Below, piece after piece: positions 34,582 to 43,234 of a stretch of 64,000 nucleotides of DNA (position 1 is its first letter; every line of letters starts with the position of its first letter). The position numbers and the translations under genes are program-made. The notes beneath the pieces are model-generated. The model saw only the letters and a list, made by a program, of their open reading frames with translations, searched no databases and was not told where the DNA came from. Source of the DNA: Paenibacillus sinopodophylli (lineage in GTDB: Bacteria > Bacillota > Bacilli > Paenibacillales > Paenibacillaceae); assembly GCF_005930355.1 (NCBI RefSeq), contig NZ_VDBO01000012.1:62001-126000 (forward strand). Reading direction: 5' to 3'.

Positions 34582-36882
34582 TTATATGTTAATCGATTGC
34601 CTATAGGAGCTTGGCGCAATACCCATCACACGCTTGAAAGCTCTGCGGAAGGAGTGCGAGCTGTTATAGCCAACGCGCGCGGCAATCTCATCGACCGTGC
34701 AAGCATCTGTCCGAAGCAGGAAGGATGCTTGCTCGATTCGAATCATCTCCAAGTAATCCGACACGTTGATATCCGTCACTTCTTTGAACAACTGAGAAAT
34801 ATATTTCTCCGGACGCTCCACCTTTTCGGCAATTCGGTATAAGGTCAACTCAGAGTCGCCATACATCTCTGCGATAAATCGCTTGATTGCCTCAACCGTT
34901 TGAATGTGGGCATGGTTTTTCTTGCTGTTAATGACGCTGCACAAGGCTTGCACCGTTTCACTAAGCTGTTCTTGAATAACGCTCAATACATCAGATGCTT
35001 GGATACTTATAATTTGGTTCTTGAGCGTATGAAGCAGGTCAGATTCCATAAATGCCTTCTGATCGAGAAGCTTGAGCAGTGTACCCTTCAGCTCTCCTAT
35101 GAGCTGCTGCTTCATCTCTGGAGATAGCTGTTGATTTTCCGTGTTTTTCTCCATTACAGATAACACCATACGATTAGCCTCATCTGGATCACCTGCTCGA
35201 ATGGTACTGATCAGTCGCTGCTCAATGTCGAGCGGATAATAATAAGTAGCTGTTTCTAGCCTCGAATCTCCGAACCAAAGCATGTTCTGTTTACTGGCAA
35301 ATTCGGCATACTCTATCGTCTGCTTCGCTTGCTCGTAAGAGTGGCTTGCATCCATCATCATGGCGAAGGCATCTCCAAATGCCGCTGTAATCGATATTTT
35401 GTATTCATTGTAGGCAACTTGAGTCAACCGCTCCAGCATATCGGCTATTCGCTGCCTTAGCACATCGTGAACCGATTCCTCCGCCTGAGCCGCCCAAATC
35501 ATAACAATTCGGTCTGATCCTAAGTCTGTCATCGGTAGTCCACTCACTTGCTCAGCCAGCGCTTGCTTCAGAATCAGCCTTGCCGCCGAGAGCTCGTTCA
35601 AAATGTCCACGGTGTCCATTCCGGAATAACCGTTAATACGCAAAATACCGACATAGCCCACGCCAGATGAAAAGCTCATATCCGCTTGCGCAGCAGCAGC
35701 CCCAATCTCTTCGGCTGTGTGGAATTCACCTGCGATCAGCCGTTTCAGAAACCCATCGCGCACGAGCGGAAGCTGGCGGTTCAATTCATGCTCAAGCTGA
35801 CGGTTGCTCGTAATCATATGGGATATATTGCCGTGTAGGAAGTCGTATTCGTTCCGCTCTGAAATACCGTCCTTGCCGAATTGCTCCTTCATTACACCTA
35901 GAAGCCGATTAATCGGCGCACTATTTCGATAAGACAGCAGCATACCTGCAAGTAAACCAAGTACTAAGGCGATACCGGTAACCAGCCATGTAATATACTT
36001 AATTTGATTCGCATTCTCCATCAGCACCTGTCGTGGAATGCCCGCTCTGTAGGTCCAGCCGTTCTTGTCGGAGTGAATGGTGATGACTAGATCATCCTGA
36101 TAAAACTGGCTGGTTAGAGACGCATCGAGCGATTTGTCCGATGACAGCCGTTTGGCATTCTCTTCGCTTATACCGCGCAAGCCGATTGTATTCCCCTGGG
36201 CATCGCTAATATGAGCCCACCCGCCGTACCGATCCTCCAAGCCCGCCAACAAATTGGAAATATTCTCTTCATTAATAATGACGACTACAGTAGCCGGAGA
36301 TGAACCATTGAAGCTGTCAAGAGGAAGTGACTGCATATACGTGATGACTGAGGTTTGCTTGGAGTTGCTCATATAGGAGCTGAGCGGCATAATTTCGCTG
36401 CGATGCGTTCGGCCTAGCACGCTCGTCTTCCATTCTTCAAGCGTAAGCTCCGTATATCGAAAATTTTGATAGTAATGCTCCGGACGGAAATAGGCCGAGC
36501 CCTGCGTAAATATAACGTCATAATTATTTAAGTAGATAAAATAGTTTTGCAGAAAATCATTCGTTTGGCTGAACGGAGTCACCTGCTTTACCATGCTCCA
36601 TATGCCGTATACATTAACCTCGTCGCCTTGCTTCCTCTCATTCATCAATTTATTTAAGTCCGGGTTCAAAGCAAGCTGACGAGTAAAGCCCTCAACCTCG
36701 ACCATCCTTCTCTCTAGTATTTCTTGACTTCGCTGCAGCTGTGTAACGCTATTCTCAATGGAAATGGATTGCGTCACCGAAATGGAGGTGCGATAGGATA
36801 CAAAACCAGCAATACTTGGAATAATTAATATAATTAAATAGGATACGAGAAATTTGCGAAAGATCGTAGTATGCTTCGGCAC
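34582..36882 (-). CDS. YesS-like membrane-bound AraC-family regulator
   Basis: A 766-residue protein. Membrane helices lie near residues 10-35 and 290-315, flanking an extracellular sensor domain; a long cytoplasmic middle section (GGDEF-unlike, CdaR/YesS-type) follows. The last 100 residues carry two AraC helix-turn-helices (LYRIAEKVERPEKYISQLFKE, VDEIAARVGYNSSHSFRRAF). It thus joins sensing and DNA binding in one chain, as B. subtilis YesS does for rhamnogalacturonan genes. The start is a GTG at 36882, 6 nt after GGGTGGG; the frame opens at 36927. It should activate the binding-protein, permease and GH27 genes downstream. A cre-like site (36905-36918) lies over its leader. Confidence 0.88.
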   Translation of the reverse strand: MPKHTTIFRKFLVSYLIILIIPSIAGFVSYRTSISVTQSISIENSVTQLQRSQEILERRMVEVEGFTRQLALNPDLNKLMNERKQGDEVNVYGIWSMVKQVTPFSQTNDFLQNYFIYLNNYDVIFTQGSAYFRPEHYYQNFRYTELTLEEWKTSVLGRTHRSEIMPLSSYMSNSKQTSVITYMQSLPLDSFNGSSPATVVVIINEENISNLLAGLEDRYGGWAHISDAQGNTIGLRGISEENAKRLSSDKSLDASLTSQFYQDDLVITIHSDKNGWTYRAGIPRQVLMENANQIKYITWLVTGIALVLGLLAGMLLSYRNSAPINRLLGVMKEQFGKDGISERNEYDFLHGNISHMITSNRQLEHELNRQLPLVRDGFLKRLIAGEFHTAEEIGAAAAQADMSFSSGVGYVGILRINGYSGMDTVDILNELSAARLILKQALAEQVSGLPMTDLGSDRIVMIWAAQAEESVHDVLRQRIADMLERLTQVAYNEYKISITAAFGDAFAMMMDASHSYEQAKQTIEYAEFASKQNMLWFGDSRLETATYYYPLDIEQRLISTIRAGDPDEANRMVLSVMEKNTENQQLSPEMKQQLIGELKGTLLKLLDQKAFMESDLLHTLKNQIISIQASDVLSVIQEQLSETVQALCSVINSKKNHAHIQTVEAIKRFIAEMYGDSELTLYRIAEKVERPEKYISQLFKEVTDINVSDYLEMIRIEQASFLLRTDACTVDEIAARVGYNSSHSFRRAFKRVMGIAPSSYRQSINI

Positions 36883-36904
36883 GTCCAACCCACCCTTCTC
36901 TATA

Positions 36905-36918
36905 TAATAGCGCTTACA
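36905..36918. promoter_or_regulatory. cre-like site upstream of the YesS-like gene
   Basis: TAATAGCGCTTACA matches 13 of 14 cre positions and lies 22 bp before the GTG start, a roadblock position. Confidence 0.55.
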
Positions 36919-36989
36919 TGCGGTCAATAAATGTAACTTTGCCTATTATGCAATGAGCTGTTTCTTCATCATAACCTAATGATACGAAA

Positions 36990-37020
36990 AGACAACTACA
37001 ATTAAAGCACGTAGTTGTCT
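36990..37020 (-). terminator. Terminator of the GH95/fucose operon
   Basis: Perfect 10-bp stem AGACAACTAC / GTAGTTGTCT with an 11-nt loop, then TTTTC on the minus strand, 8 bp after the GH95 stop. Confidence 0.75.
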
Positions 37021-37027
37021 GATTCGT

Positions 37028-39364
37028 TTATTTCGCAACTGACTTAACAGCCGCTCGCTGCTCCGTCATTTGAAGATCGGCATCCAGCTTGTAGGTGTAA
37101 CCCGGCTCGAACGCGAGCGACACTGCGTCGTCTCCGAACCGTACGTTCGTTCGACCCTTCGAGAATGCATGAATGGATGCGCTCGTCAGCACACCGTTCT
37201 CCCAAGCTGCATCAACCTCGACATTTCCTTTTGCCCGCAAGCCTTTGAAAGCACCGCTTGCCCATGCACTCGGAAGGGCTGGGAGCAGATGGATTTCATC
37301 TGTGCGGCTTTGAAGAAGAATGTCCGCGATCGCTGCTGTTCCTCCGTAATTGCCGTCAATGACGAATATATTCGTCTCAGCTCCAGCTACACCAGCCTTC
37401 GAGTAAGTCAGCATATTATCGAAGCAAAGCTCCCCGATCAAGTGGTTAATATGCCTCAGTGCACGATCTCCATCTAACAAACGAGAGAAGCCGGTCGCGA
37501 ACAATACTGCCGTAAACTCAATATCCTCGAGCTCATCCGTCATTCTGCCAATAAGTGTTTGCTTGGCTGCAGCGCTTAGCTCTGGTGTATCGCGCGGCGT
37601 AATTTGATTGCTTGGATACAAGGCGTATAAATGTGCCAGATGGCGATGCTCCGGCTGCGCTTCCTCATAGTCCTCCAACCATTCCTGCAGCTGCCCTCTT
37701 TTCCCAATCTGCAAGGGCGGCAGCAACAAGATTGCCGCTCTCAGCCTCTCTTGCAGTTCACTGTCTGTCTCCAGCAGCTCGGCTGCCTCCAAGCAGAAGG
37801 AGAATAGTTCCCGAACTAGCACTTGGTCCATCGTTGAGCCCATCGACAGCTGCTGCGGGCCTTCAGCGCGGTTGCTCGTATAGAAGCTGTTCTCTGGCGA
37901 GTTCGACGGCCCTGTAACCAGCCAGCCGCTATCTGGATGCACCGTCATATAATCAAGGAAAAACGCTGCCGCCTCCTTCATGATCGGATACGCCTGCTTC
38001 GTTAGAAACGATTCATCCCGTCCATATTCATAGTGCTCCTTCAGATGCATGGCGATCCAAAGTCCTCCCGTCACATTCAGCCCCCAGCCCGTCTCCCAGC
38101 CCGGTGCTGAGAAACCCCATGCATTCGAGAATACATGGGCTACCCAGCCCTCGCAGCCGTAGAAATCCTGCGCAGCCTGCCTGCCTGAAGCGGATAGCCG
38201 TTCAATATAATTCATTAACGGAACATGGCATTCTGCCAAATTGCTTATTTCAGTTGGGTAATAGTTCATCTGCGTGTTGACGTCTAAGTGGTAGTCACAG
38301 CTCCAAGCCATCCGGTTCGCTTCTCCGTCGTTCCATGCGCCCTGCAAGTGCAGCGGCAGCGGTGAATCCTCGCGCGATCCAGCAATTGTCAAGTAACGGC
38401 CGTACTGATAAAACAATGTAATCAAGCCCGGGTCATCTTGCTGCCCCTTCTGCAGCCTCCGCATCCTCTCGTCCGTAGGCAGCTTGTCGTTCGTGCTATC
38501 TCCGAGGCTGAGCGACACGCGAGCATATAAGGCTCTGTAGTCCGCAATGTGATCCGCTTTGAGTCTTGTATAGCCTTTGGCGATAGCCGCAGCGATCTCC
38601 TCCTCGCTTCTCGCTGTCCACTGCTCGTCAGTTTGGCGGTAATCCGTATGAATTGCAAAATAGATAACGGCTTCATCGGCATTTTCAACGACAATCTCGT
38701 TGCCATTGCTTCGAATGCTGCCACCCTCGGCTGCAATCTTGACTTGCCCCCGGCAAAAAACGCCGCATCTCCCGTCACTATGGATGCTTTCTGTTGCTTG
38801 CCCATAGAATACGATGGAATCATCATTCTTTACGACTGCTGAGAAATGCCCCGTGCGCCCCTTCACGGAGAGCGAGAAAGAAACCCCTCCCAGCTGCTCA
38901 CCCGTTAATCGCGACACGACGATGCCGTCGGCATGGGTTGCAAATGTTTCTCTTGTGAACCGACTGCCCTCGCTCATGTAGGTAACGGTTGCGACGGCAT
39001 CGTCCAAGCAAAGCTCGCGCTTTAACTGCTCCCCATCCTGAGCGAACTGAAGGGTAATATCGCAAACGGAAAGATTCGTGCCGAAATTTTGTTTCTTAGG
39101 CTGCAGCGCTTGCTTGGCCAGCCTGTCTCCTTCATTATAGTCTCCTTTGAAGAAAGCTTCCCTCATATGACCAAGCGCTGCCTTCCCGTCCGCATTGCCC
39201 GGAATTCGCTCTGCTTGACCCGACCAATACGTCAGCTCCGTCATGCTCCATGTTTCCCGCAATGCGCCTCCATATAGAACAGCGCCTATTCTACCATTTC
39301 CAATCGGCAATCCTTGTTTCCAGTCTGCTCCCGGCCCGTTGTACCAAAGCTTCGCTTGATTCAT
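37028..39364 (-). CDS. Glycoside hydrolase family 95 alpha-L-fucosidase
   Basis: A 778-residue cytoplasmic enzyme (no signal). The N-terminal beta domain opens with the family signature LWYNGPGADWKQGLPIGNGR; the (alpha/alpha)6 barrel follows, with CDYHLDVNTQMNYYPTE, the acid candidate Glu491 in NSPENSF and HRHLAHLYALYPSNQI. Inverting GH95 enzymes release alpha-1,2-L-fucose; a few prefer L-galactose. In characterised members two Asn residues (NxN) position the catalytic water; here the pair reads Asp361-Val-Asn363, so one is changed. It is last in the operon with sugar-oxidation enzymes at 39387-43028, which supports L-fucose as its product. Confidence 0.9.
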   Translation of the reverse strand: MNQAKLWYNGPGADWKQGLPIGNGRIGAVLYGGALRETWSMTELTYWSGQAERIPGNADGKAALGHMREAFFKGDYNEGDRLAKQALQPKKQNFGTNLSVCDITLQFAQDGEQLKRELCLDDAVATVTYMSEGSRFTRETFATHADGIVVSRLTGEQLGGVSFSLSVKGRTGHFSAVVKNDDSIVFYGQATESIHSDGRCGVFCRGQVKIAAEGGSIRSNGNEIVVENADEAVIYFAIHTDYRQTDEQWTARSEEEIAAAIAKGYTRLKADHIADYRALYARVSLSLGDSTNDKLPTDERMRRLQKGQQDDPGLITLFYQYGRYLTIAGSREDSPLPLHLQGAWNDGEANRMAWSCDYHLDVNTQMNYYPTEISNLAECHVPLMNYIERLSASGRQAAQDFYGCEGWVAHVFSNAWGFSAPGWETGWGLNVTGGLWIAMHLKEHYEYGRDESFLTKQAYPIMKEAAAFFLDYMTVHPDSGWLVTGPSNSPENSFYTSNRAEGPQQLSMGSTMDQVLVRELFSFCLEAAELLETDSELQERLRAAILLLPPLQIGKRGQLQEWLEDYEEAQPEHRHLAHLYALYPSNQITPRDTPELSAAAKQTLIGRMTDELEDIEFTAVLFATGFSRLLDGDRALRHINHLIGELCFDNMLTYSKAGVAGAETNIFVIDGNYGGTAAIADILLQSRTDEIHLLPALPSAWASGAFKGLRAKGNVEVDAAWENGVLTSASIHAFSKGRTNVRFGDDAVSLAFEPGYTYKLDADLQMTEQRAAVKSVAK

Positions 39365-39386
39365 GCTGCACCCATCTCCTAGCTAT

Positions 39387-40301
39387 TTAATTGAAATGCT
39401 GTTCACTAACGAGGCGGTTAGTCAAGCTTCCTAGACACTCTATTTCAATTGTGACCACGTCGCCATGCTTCAAGTAAACCCGCTGCTCCTCTGGCAGCCC
39501 GAGAACGACACCCTCAGGTGTACCCGTCAGAATAATGTCGCCTGGCGACAATGTCATATGCTGCGAGATGTAGCTAACGACCTCATTGCATGGGAAAATC
39601 ATATCGGATGTATTCGAATGCTGACGGACCTCTCCGTTCACCATGCATTTCATTTCAAGATCATTCGGGTTCGGGATCTCATCTGCTGTTACCAAATAAG
39701 GACCCAGCGGACTGAAATCATCACAGCTTTTGCCTAGCAGCCACTGCTGAGTGCGCATCTGAAGATCACGTGCTGACAAATCATTCACGTTGCAATAGCC
39801 GAATACATATTGCAGCGCCTCTTCCTTGCTTACGTATTTAGCGGTTTTGCCGATAACAATAACAAGCTCCGCCTCATAATCCACCTGTGAGGTGACTCGT
39901 TCGGGCAAAGCAATATCCTGCCCATGACCCGTCAGCGTATTGTTGAATTTGTTGAACAGAATCGGATACTGTGGAATCGGCGCATTCGTCTCTACCGCAT
40001 GCTGCCTGTAATTTAAACCTACGCATATGATTTTGTTCGGCTTTGTGACGCAAGGCCCGAAGCGAATGTCCTCTTCACGAAGCAGCAAGCCTTCCGTCTG
40101 CTCAACAGACTTCCCTATTTGCTCGGCATAGGCTTCGAGCGCAGCAACCGCCTCCACACCGCCTTCTATAACGGACATGACATCGGTTGGTACGTCCTTG
40201 CTTGGATGCCGCCCAAGCGCTGCTTGTAAATCAAGAATGCCGCCTTCGCGTTTAATGCCCAGCCTAAATTGTCCTTCGTGCTCTATCGTTACCAGCTTCA
40301 T
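39387..40301 (-). CDS. Fumarylacetoacetate hydrolase-family protein, predicted 2,4-diketo-3-deoxy-L-fuconate hydrolase
   Basis: A 304-residue enzyme. Family metal ligands appear in VDYEAELVIVIG (Glu pair) and NVNDLSARD (Asp), with KSCDDFSPLGP and ILTGTPEGV marking the active-site lid and core. The family cleaves C-C bonds of diketo acids. Next to an acid-sugar dehydratase and an SDR, the fitting reaction is hydrolysis of 2,4-diketo-3-deoxy-L-fuconate to pyruvate and L-lactate, the last step of non-phosphorylating L-fucose breakdown. The family call is firm; the substrate is inferred from neighbours. The gene is 22 bp from GH95 and 31 bp from the SDR. Confidence 0.85.
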   Translation of the reverse strand: MKLVTIEHEGQFRLGIKREGGILDLQAALGRHPSKDVPTDVMSVIEGGVEAVAALEAYAEQIGKSVEQTEGLLLREEDIRFGPCVTKPNKIICVGLNYRQHAVETNAPIPQYPILFNKFNNTLTGHGQDIALPERVTSQVDYEAELVIVIGKTAKYVSKEEALQYVFGYCNVNDLSARDLQMRTQQWLLGKSCDDFSPLGPYLVTADEIPNPNDLEMKCMVNGEVRQHSNTSDMIFPCNEVVSYISQHMTLSPGDIILTGTPEGVVLGLPEEQRVYLKHGDVVTIEIECLGSLTNRLVSEQHFN

Positions 40302-40332
40302 CTTGTTTCCTCATCCTCTCGCTTCTCGTTAG

Positions 40333-41106
40333 TCAAGCATCCTTGCCGAATACGACACCTCCGTCAATATATAGAGGAGAACCCATCATGAAGGAAGATT
40401 CATCGGAGGCAAGAAACAGTACCCCATTCGCGACATCCTCAGGCCGTCCTAGATTCCCGCTGAGCTGACGTGTCCTAATTGCTGCAATAGCAGCTTCGGG
40501 ATCCTCGTATGCGCTTTGCAAATATTGCTCAACGAACGGTGTCAGGATTGTCCCAGGCAAAATTGCGTTAACACGAATATTGTATTTGGCATAATCGACC
40601 TGCATCGATTTGGTAAGCGATAGGACAGCACCTTTCGTAGCCGAATAAGAGGCACGCCGTGCCAAGCCTATCTCCGCAATGCAGGAGGACATGTTGATGA
40701 TATTGCCTGACTTGCGCTCCATCATATAAGGGAGCACATAACGCGATGGCAGGAATACACCGCGCAGATTCACACGCACGACGCGATCCCAAGCCTCCGG
40801 CTCGATCTCATGGATCGCTCCTACCCCGCTAATGCCCGCGTTATTGAATAAAATGTCAATTCGGCCATAAGCTTGTATGGCGCTTTCGACCATCAATCTC
40901 ACCGAAGCAGCATCCGTAACATCAGCATGAAGGAACAGCGCATTTCCACCGCTCGCTTGAATACTTTGAGCTGTTTCCTTCCCTTTAGCTTCATCAATGT
41001 CATTCACGATGACGGTCGCGCCTTCTTTGGCAAACAGCTCTGCCGTCTTTCTTCCAATGCCTGATCCTGCCCCTGTCAGGAGCGCAATCTTCCCTTGCAG
41101 TCTCAT
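40333..41106 (-). CDS. SDR dehydrogenase, predicted 2-keto-3-deoxy-L-fuconate 4-dehydrogenase
   Basis: A 257-residue classical short-chain dehydrogenase. TGAGSGIG (11-18) binds the cofactor, Asp at the end of the second strand (VIVNDID) favours NAD, NNAG is at 88-91 and the catalytic set is Ser140/141, Tyr154, Lys158 (YSATKG). GGGG ribosome site 8 nt before the ATG. In the fucose route this enzyme would oxidise 2-keto-3-deoxy-L-fuconate at C4 to give the diketo acid that the FAH-family hydrolase cleaves. The roles of this SDR and the one at 42249 could be swapped. Confidence 0.85.
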   Translation of the reverse strand: MRLQGKIALLTGAGSGIGRKTAELFAKEGATVIVNDIDEAKGKETAQSIQASGGNALFLHADVTDAASVRLMVESAIQAYGRIDILFNNAGISGVGAIHEIEPEAWDRVVRVNLRGVFLPSRYVLPYMMERKSGNIINMSSCIAEIGLARRASYSATKGAVLSLTKSMQVDYAKYNIRVNAILPGTILTPFVEQYLQSAYEDPEAAIAAIRTRQLSGNLGRPEDVANGVLFLASDESSFMMGSPLYIDGGVVFGKDA

Positions 41107-41126
41107 CGCTATTCCCCTCTCCTGCG

Positions 41127-42224
41127 CTATCTAATGCGGTATTCGTCGAAATAACGGGGGATGATTTCAGTCGAGGCACCCGGCAGCTGTGGCAGCACGT
41201 AGTGTCCATTAACAACAGTGGCTGGCTCAACGAATATGGAACGAATCCAAGGAATGTATTCCAGCATAACAGCCCCTTGTGTTGCAGCTACTAGGTGTTG
41301 ATGGATCTGTCCCATATCACCGACATGCGGACAAATCGGAATATCATAAGAAGCAGCAAGCCCGGCTACCTGAAGCCATTCCGTAATGCCTGCTACACGA
41401 GTAACATCCACCTGACAGTATTCAATGGCACCTTGATGAATGTAATCGCGGAACGCATATTTGGAATACACATGCTCGCCAAGCGCAATCGGAACGTTCA
41501 GCGCATCAGCCAGCTTCTTGTGACCAAGAATGTCATCGGGGTTCAGAGGCTCCTCCAGCCAGAACAAGTCGAACTCTTCGAGCTTTTTCCCCCATGTCAT
41601 CGCTGTATTGATATTCCATTGCTGGTTCACGTCTATCATGAATATCGTCTGGTCACCAATCGCTTGGCGTACCGCCTTAACCCGGTCATAATCCTCGTGT
41701 GGATTGGACTTGCCGACCTTGATTTTGACCCCTGTAAATCCTTGCTCTACAATATCTGTTACGTCCTTCAGCAAGCGCTCCTTCGACCAGTTCAGCCATC
41801 CGCCGTTCGTGTTGTATGCTTTGATTCCCTTCGATTTATGACCGCCAAGATACTGCCACAATGGCTTGTTCGACGCCTTCGCCATAATGTCCCAGAGCGC
41901 AATATCTACTGCAGCCAGCGCCATATGTGTAATGCCCGCGCGGCCGATCCAGTGCATCTTGCCATAGCGCAGCGTGTCCCAAATTTCTTTTACCATAAAA
42001 GGGTCCTTGCCGATCAGCTCGGGGGCATAATAACGATCGATGGTATCCACGATCATATCGTCGCCATGTGCGCATGTCCCGGTATAGCCATAGCCGACAT
42101 ATCCCTCGTCCGTGTAAATCCGAACGCCGGACAGCCCCCAATGCGTTGCAACGTTAATCGCATCGGTGATAGGCGGATCAATCGGTACATGCAGGACAAA
42201 CGTTTCTACTTTTGTAATTTTCAT
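41127..42224 (-). CDS. Enolase-superfamily sugar acid dehydratase, predicted L-fuconate dehydratase
   Basis: A 365-residue mandelate-racemase-group enzyme. Its active site is complete: Lys167-x-Lys169 (KIK), metal ligands Asp198, Glu224, Glu250, and the His300-Asp273 dyad (CPHVGDM, QVDVTR). These are the residues used by L-fuconate, L-rhamnonate and galactarate dehydratases to remove water from sugar acids. The Xanthomonas L-fuconate dehydratase is longer (about 440 residues), so this belongs to another subgroup and the substrate is inferred from the operon. It sits between the two SDR genes with 20 and 24 bp gaps. Confidence 0.85.
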   Translation of the reverse strand: MKITKVETFVLHVPIDPPITDAINVATHWGLSGVRIYTDEGYVGYGYTGTCAHGDDMIVDTIDRYYAPELIGKDPFMVKEIWDTLRYGKMHWIGRAGITHMALAAVDIALWDIMAKASNKPLWQYLGGHKSKGIKAYNTNGGWLNWSKERLLKDVTDIVEQGFTGVKIKVGKSNPHEDYDRVKAVRQAIGDQTIFMIDVNQQWNINTAMTWGKKLEEFDLFWLEEPLNPDDILGHKKLADALNVPIALGEHVYSKYAFRDYIHQGAIEYCQVDVTRVAGITEWLQVAGLAASYDIPICPHVGDMGQIHQHLVAATQGAVMLEYIPWIRSIFVEPATVVNGHYVLPQLPGASTEIIPRYFDEYRIR

Positions 42225-42248
42225 TGTAGGCTCTCCCTTGGTTTCGTA

Positions 42249-43028
42249 TTAATAGCCTAGCGATGCGCCGCCATCTACAGGCAGGGCAACGCCGGTCATG
42301 AATGCAGCCTGATTAGAGGCCAGAAATAGTACAGCCTGTGCCACTTCCTCGGAACTGGCGGGCCGGCCAAGCGGATGCATCGCATGGAGGGATTGGACAG
42401 CTTCAGCCGGGTTCGGCTGCTGCTTAGTCCATTCATCCAGCAGCGGAGTCATGACACCTGCAGGGCATACGCAGTTGACCCTTACTCCGCTTTGCGCGTA
42501 ATCCAGCGCAAGTGATTTGGTCAACGCAATGAGCGCGCCTTTGGTGGCCGCGTATATCGGATTATGCTTCTGGCCTATAAGTCCATTCAGCGAAGCCATA
42601 TTAACAACGCTGCCCTGCACCGCTCGCAAATGCGGGATCGCATGTTTAATCATGAGATAGACACCCTTTACATTAACTGCATACAGCTGATCAAACGATT
42701 GTGCGTCAATCTCCTCTAGCGGCTTAGGGCAAATAACTGCAGCGTTGTTGAACAGGATATCGAGCTTGCCATAGACTTGTAGTGTTTGGGCGATTAGCGC
42801 TTGAACAGCCTGCTCATGAGAGACATCCGTTTGTATAGCAATCGCTCTTGGAAGCCCTTTCATATCCCCGTATTGCTCGTTCAGCTCATCGGCCGCACGC
42901 TGTCCCTCGGCTTGGTTCCAATCTGCAATCACAACATGCGCACCTTCTGCTGCAAACAAATAGGCACTGACCTTGCCGATCCCAGAGGCTCCACCTGTCA
43001 CGAGCACCACTTTGTTTGTAAATCGCAA
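42249..43028 (-). CDS. SDR dehydrogenase, predicted L-fucose 1-dehydrogenase
   Basis: A 259-residue short-chain dehydrogenase, first gene of the fucose operon. TGGASGIG opens the nucleotide fold, Asp in IADWN favours NAD, NNAA replaces the usual NNAG, and YAATKG holds the catalytic Tyr and Lys. The start is a TTG at 43028, 7 nt after AAGGGGG; the frame opens at 43061 without a ribosome site. In the proposed route it oxidises L-fucose to the lactone. No lactonase is present, so ring opening would be spontaneous or done elsewhere. It is divergent from the AraC regulator at 43235. Confidence 0.84.
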   Translation of the reverse strand: MRFTNKVVLVTGGASGIGKVSAYLFAAEGAHVVIADWNQAEGQRAADELNEQYGDMKGLPRAIAIQTDVSHEQAVQALIAQTLQVYGKLDILFNNAAVICPKPLEEIDAQSFDQLYAVNVKGVYLMIKHAIPHLRAVQGSVVNMASLNGLIGQKHNPIYAATKGALIALTKSLALDYAQSGVRVNCVCPAGVMTPLLDEWTKQQPNPAEAVQSLHAMHPLGRPASSEEVAQAVLFLASNQAAFMTGVALPVDGGASLGY

Positions 43029-43234
43029 GGATATTCCCCCTTTTCCCACCCTGCACGCCATGGAATCTTGTTCAGTAATTGTTGTTCATTTATCCGCATT
43101 GTAATGAGTAATGCTATGCTTAATATTGCAGTTATTGTATCATTTACTTAGCCTATCGTATTTGATCAGCGATCCATTAATTTGACAAATCATCCGCTAG
43201 AATGGAAGTGGAGTAAAGTGAGGCGAAGCAGAGG

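Noticed and set aside
41295..42260. 321-codon open frame on the plus strand
   Set aside because: It lies antisense to the dehydratase gene, has no ribosome site and its composition (many Arg, Cys, His, Ile) is typical of a shadow frame.
43029..43234. Operator search in the fucose operon/AraC divergent gap
   Set aside because: Several weak inverted and direct repeats can be drawn but none is better than expected for AT-rich DNA.
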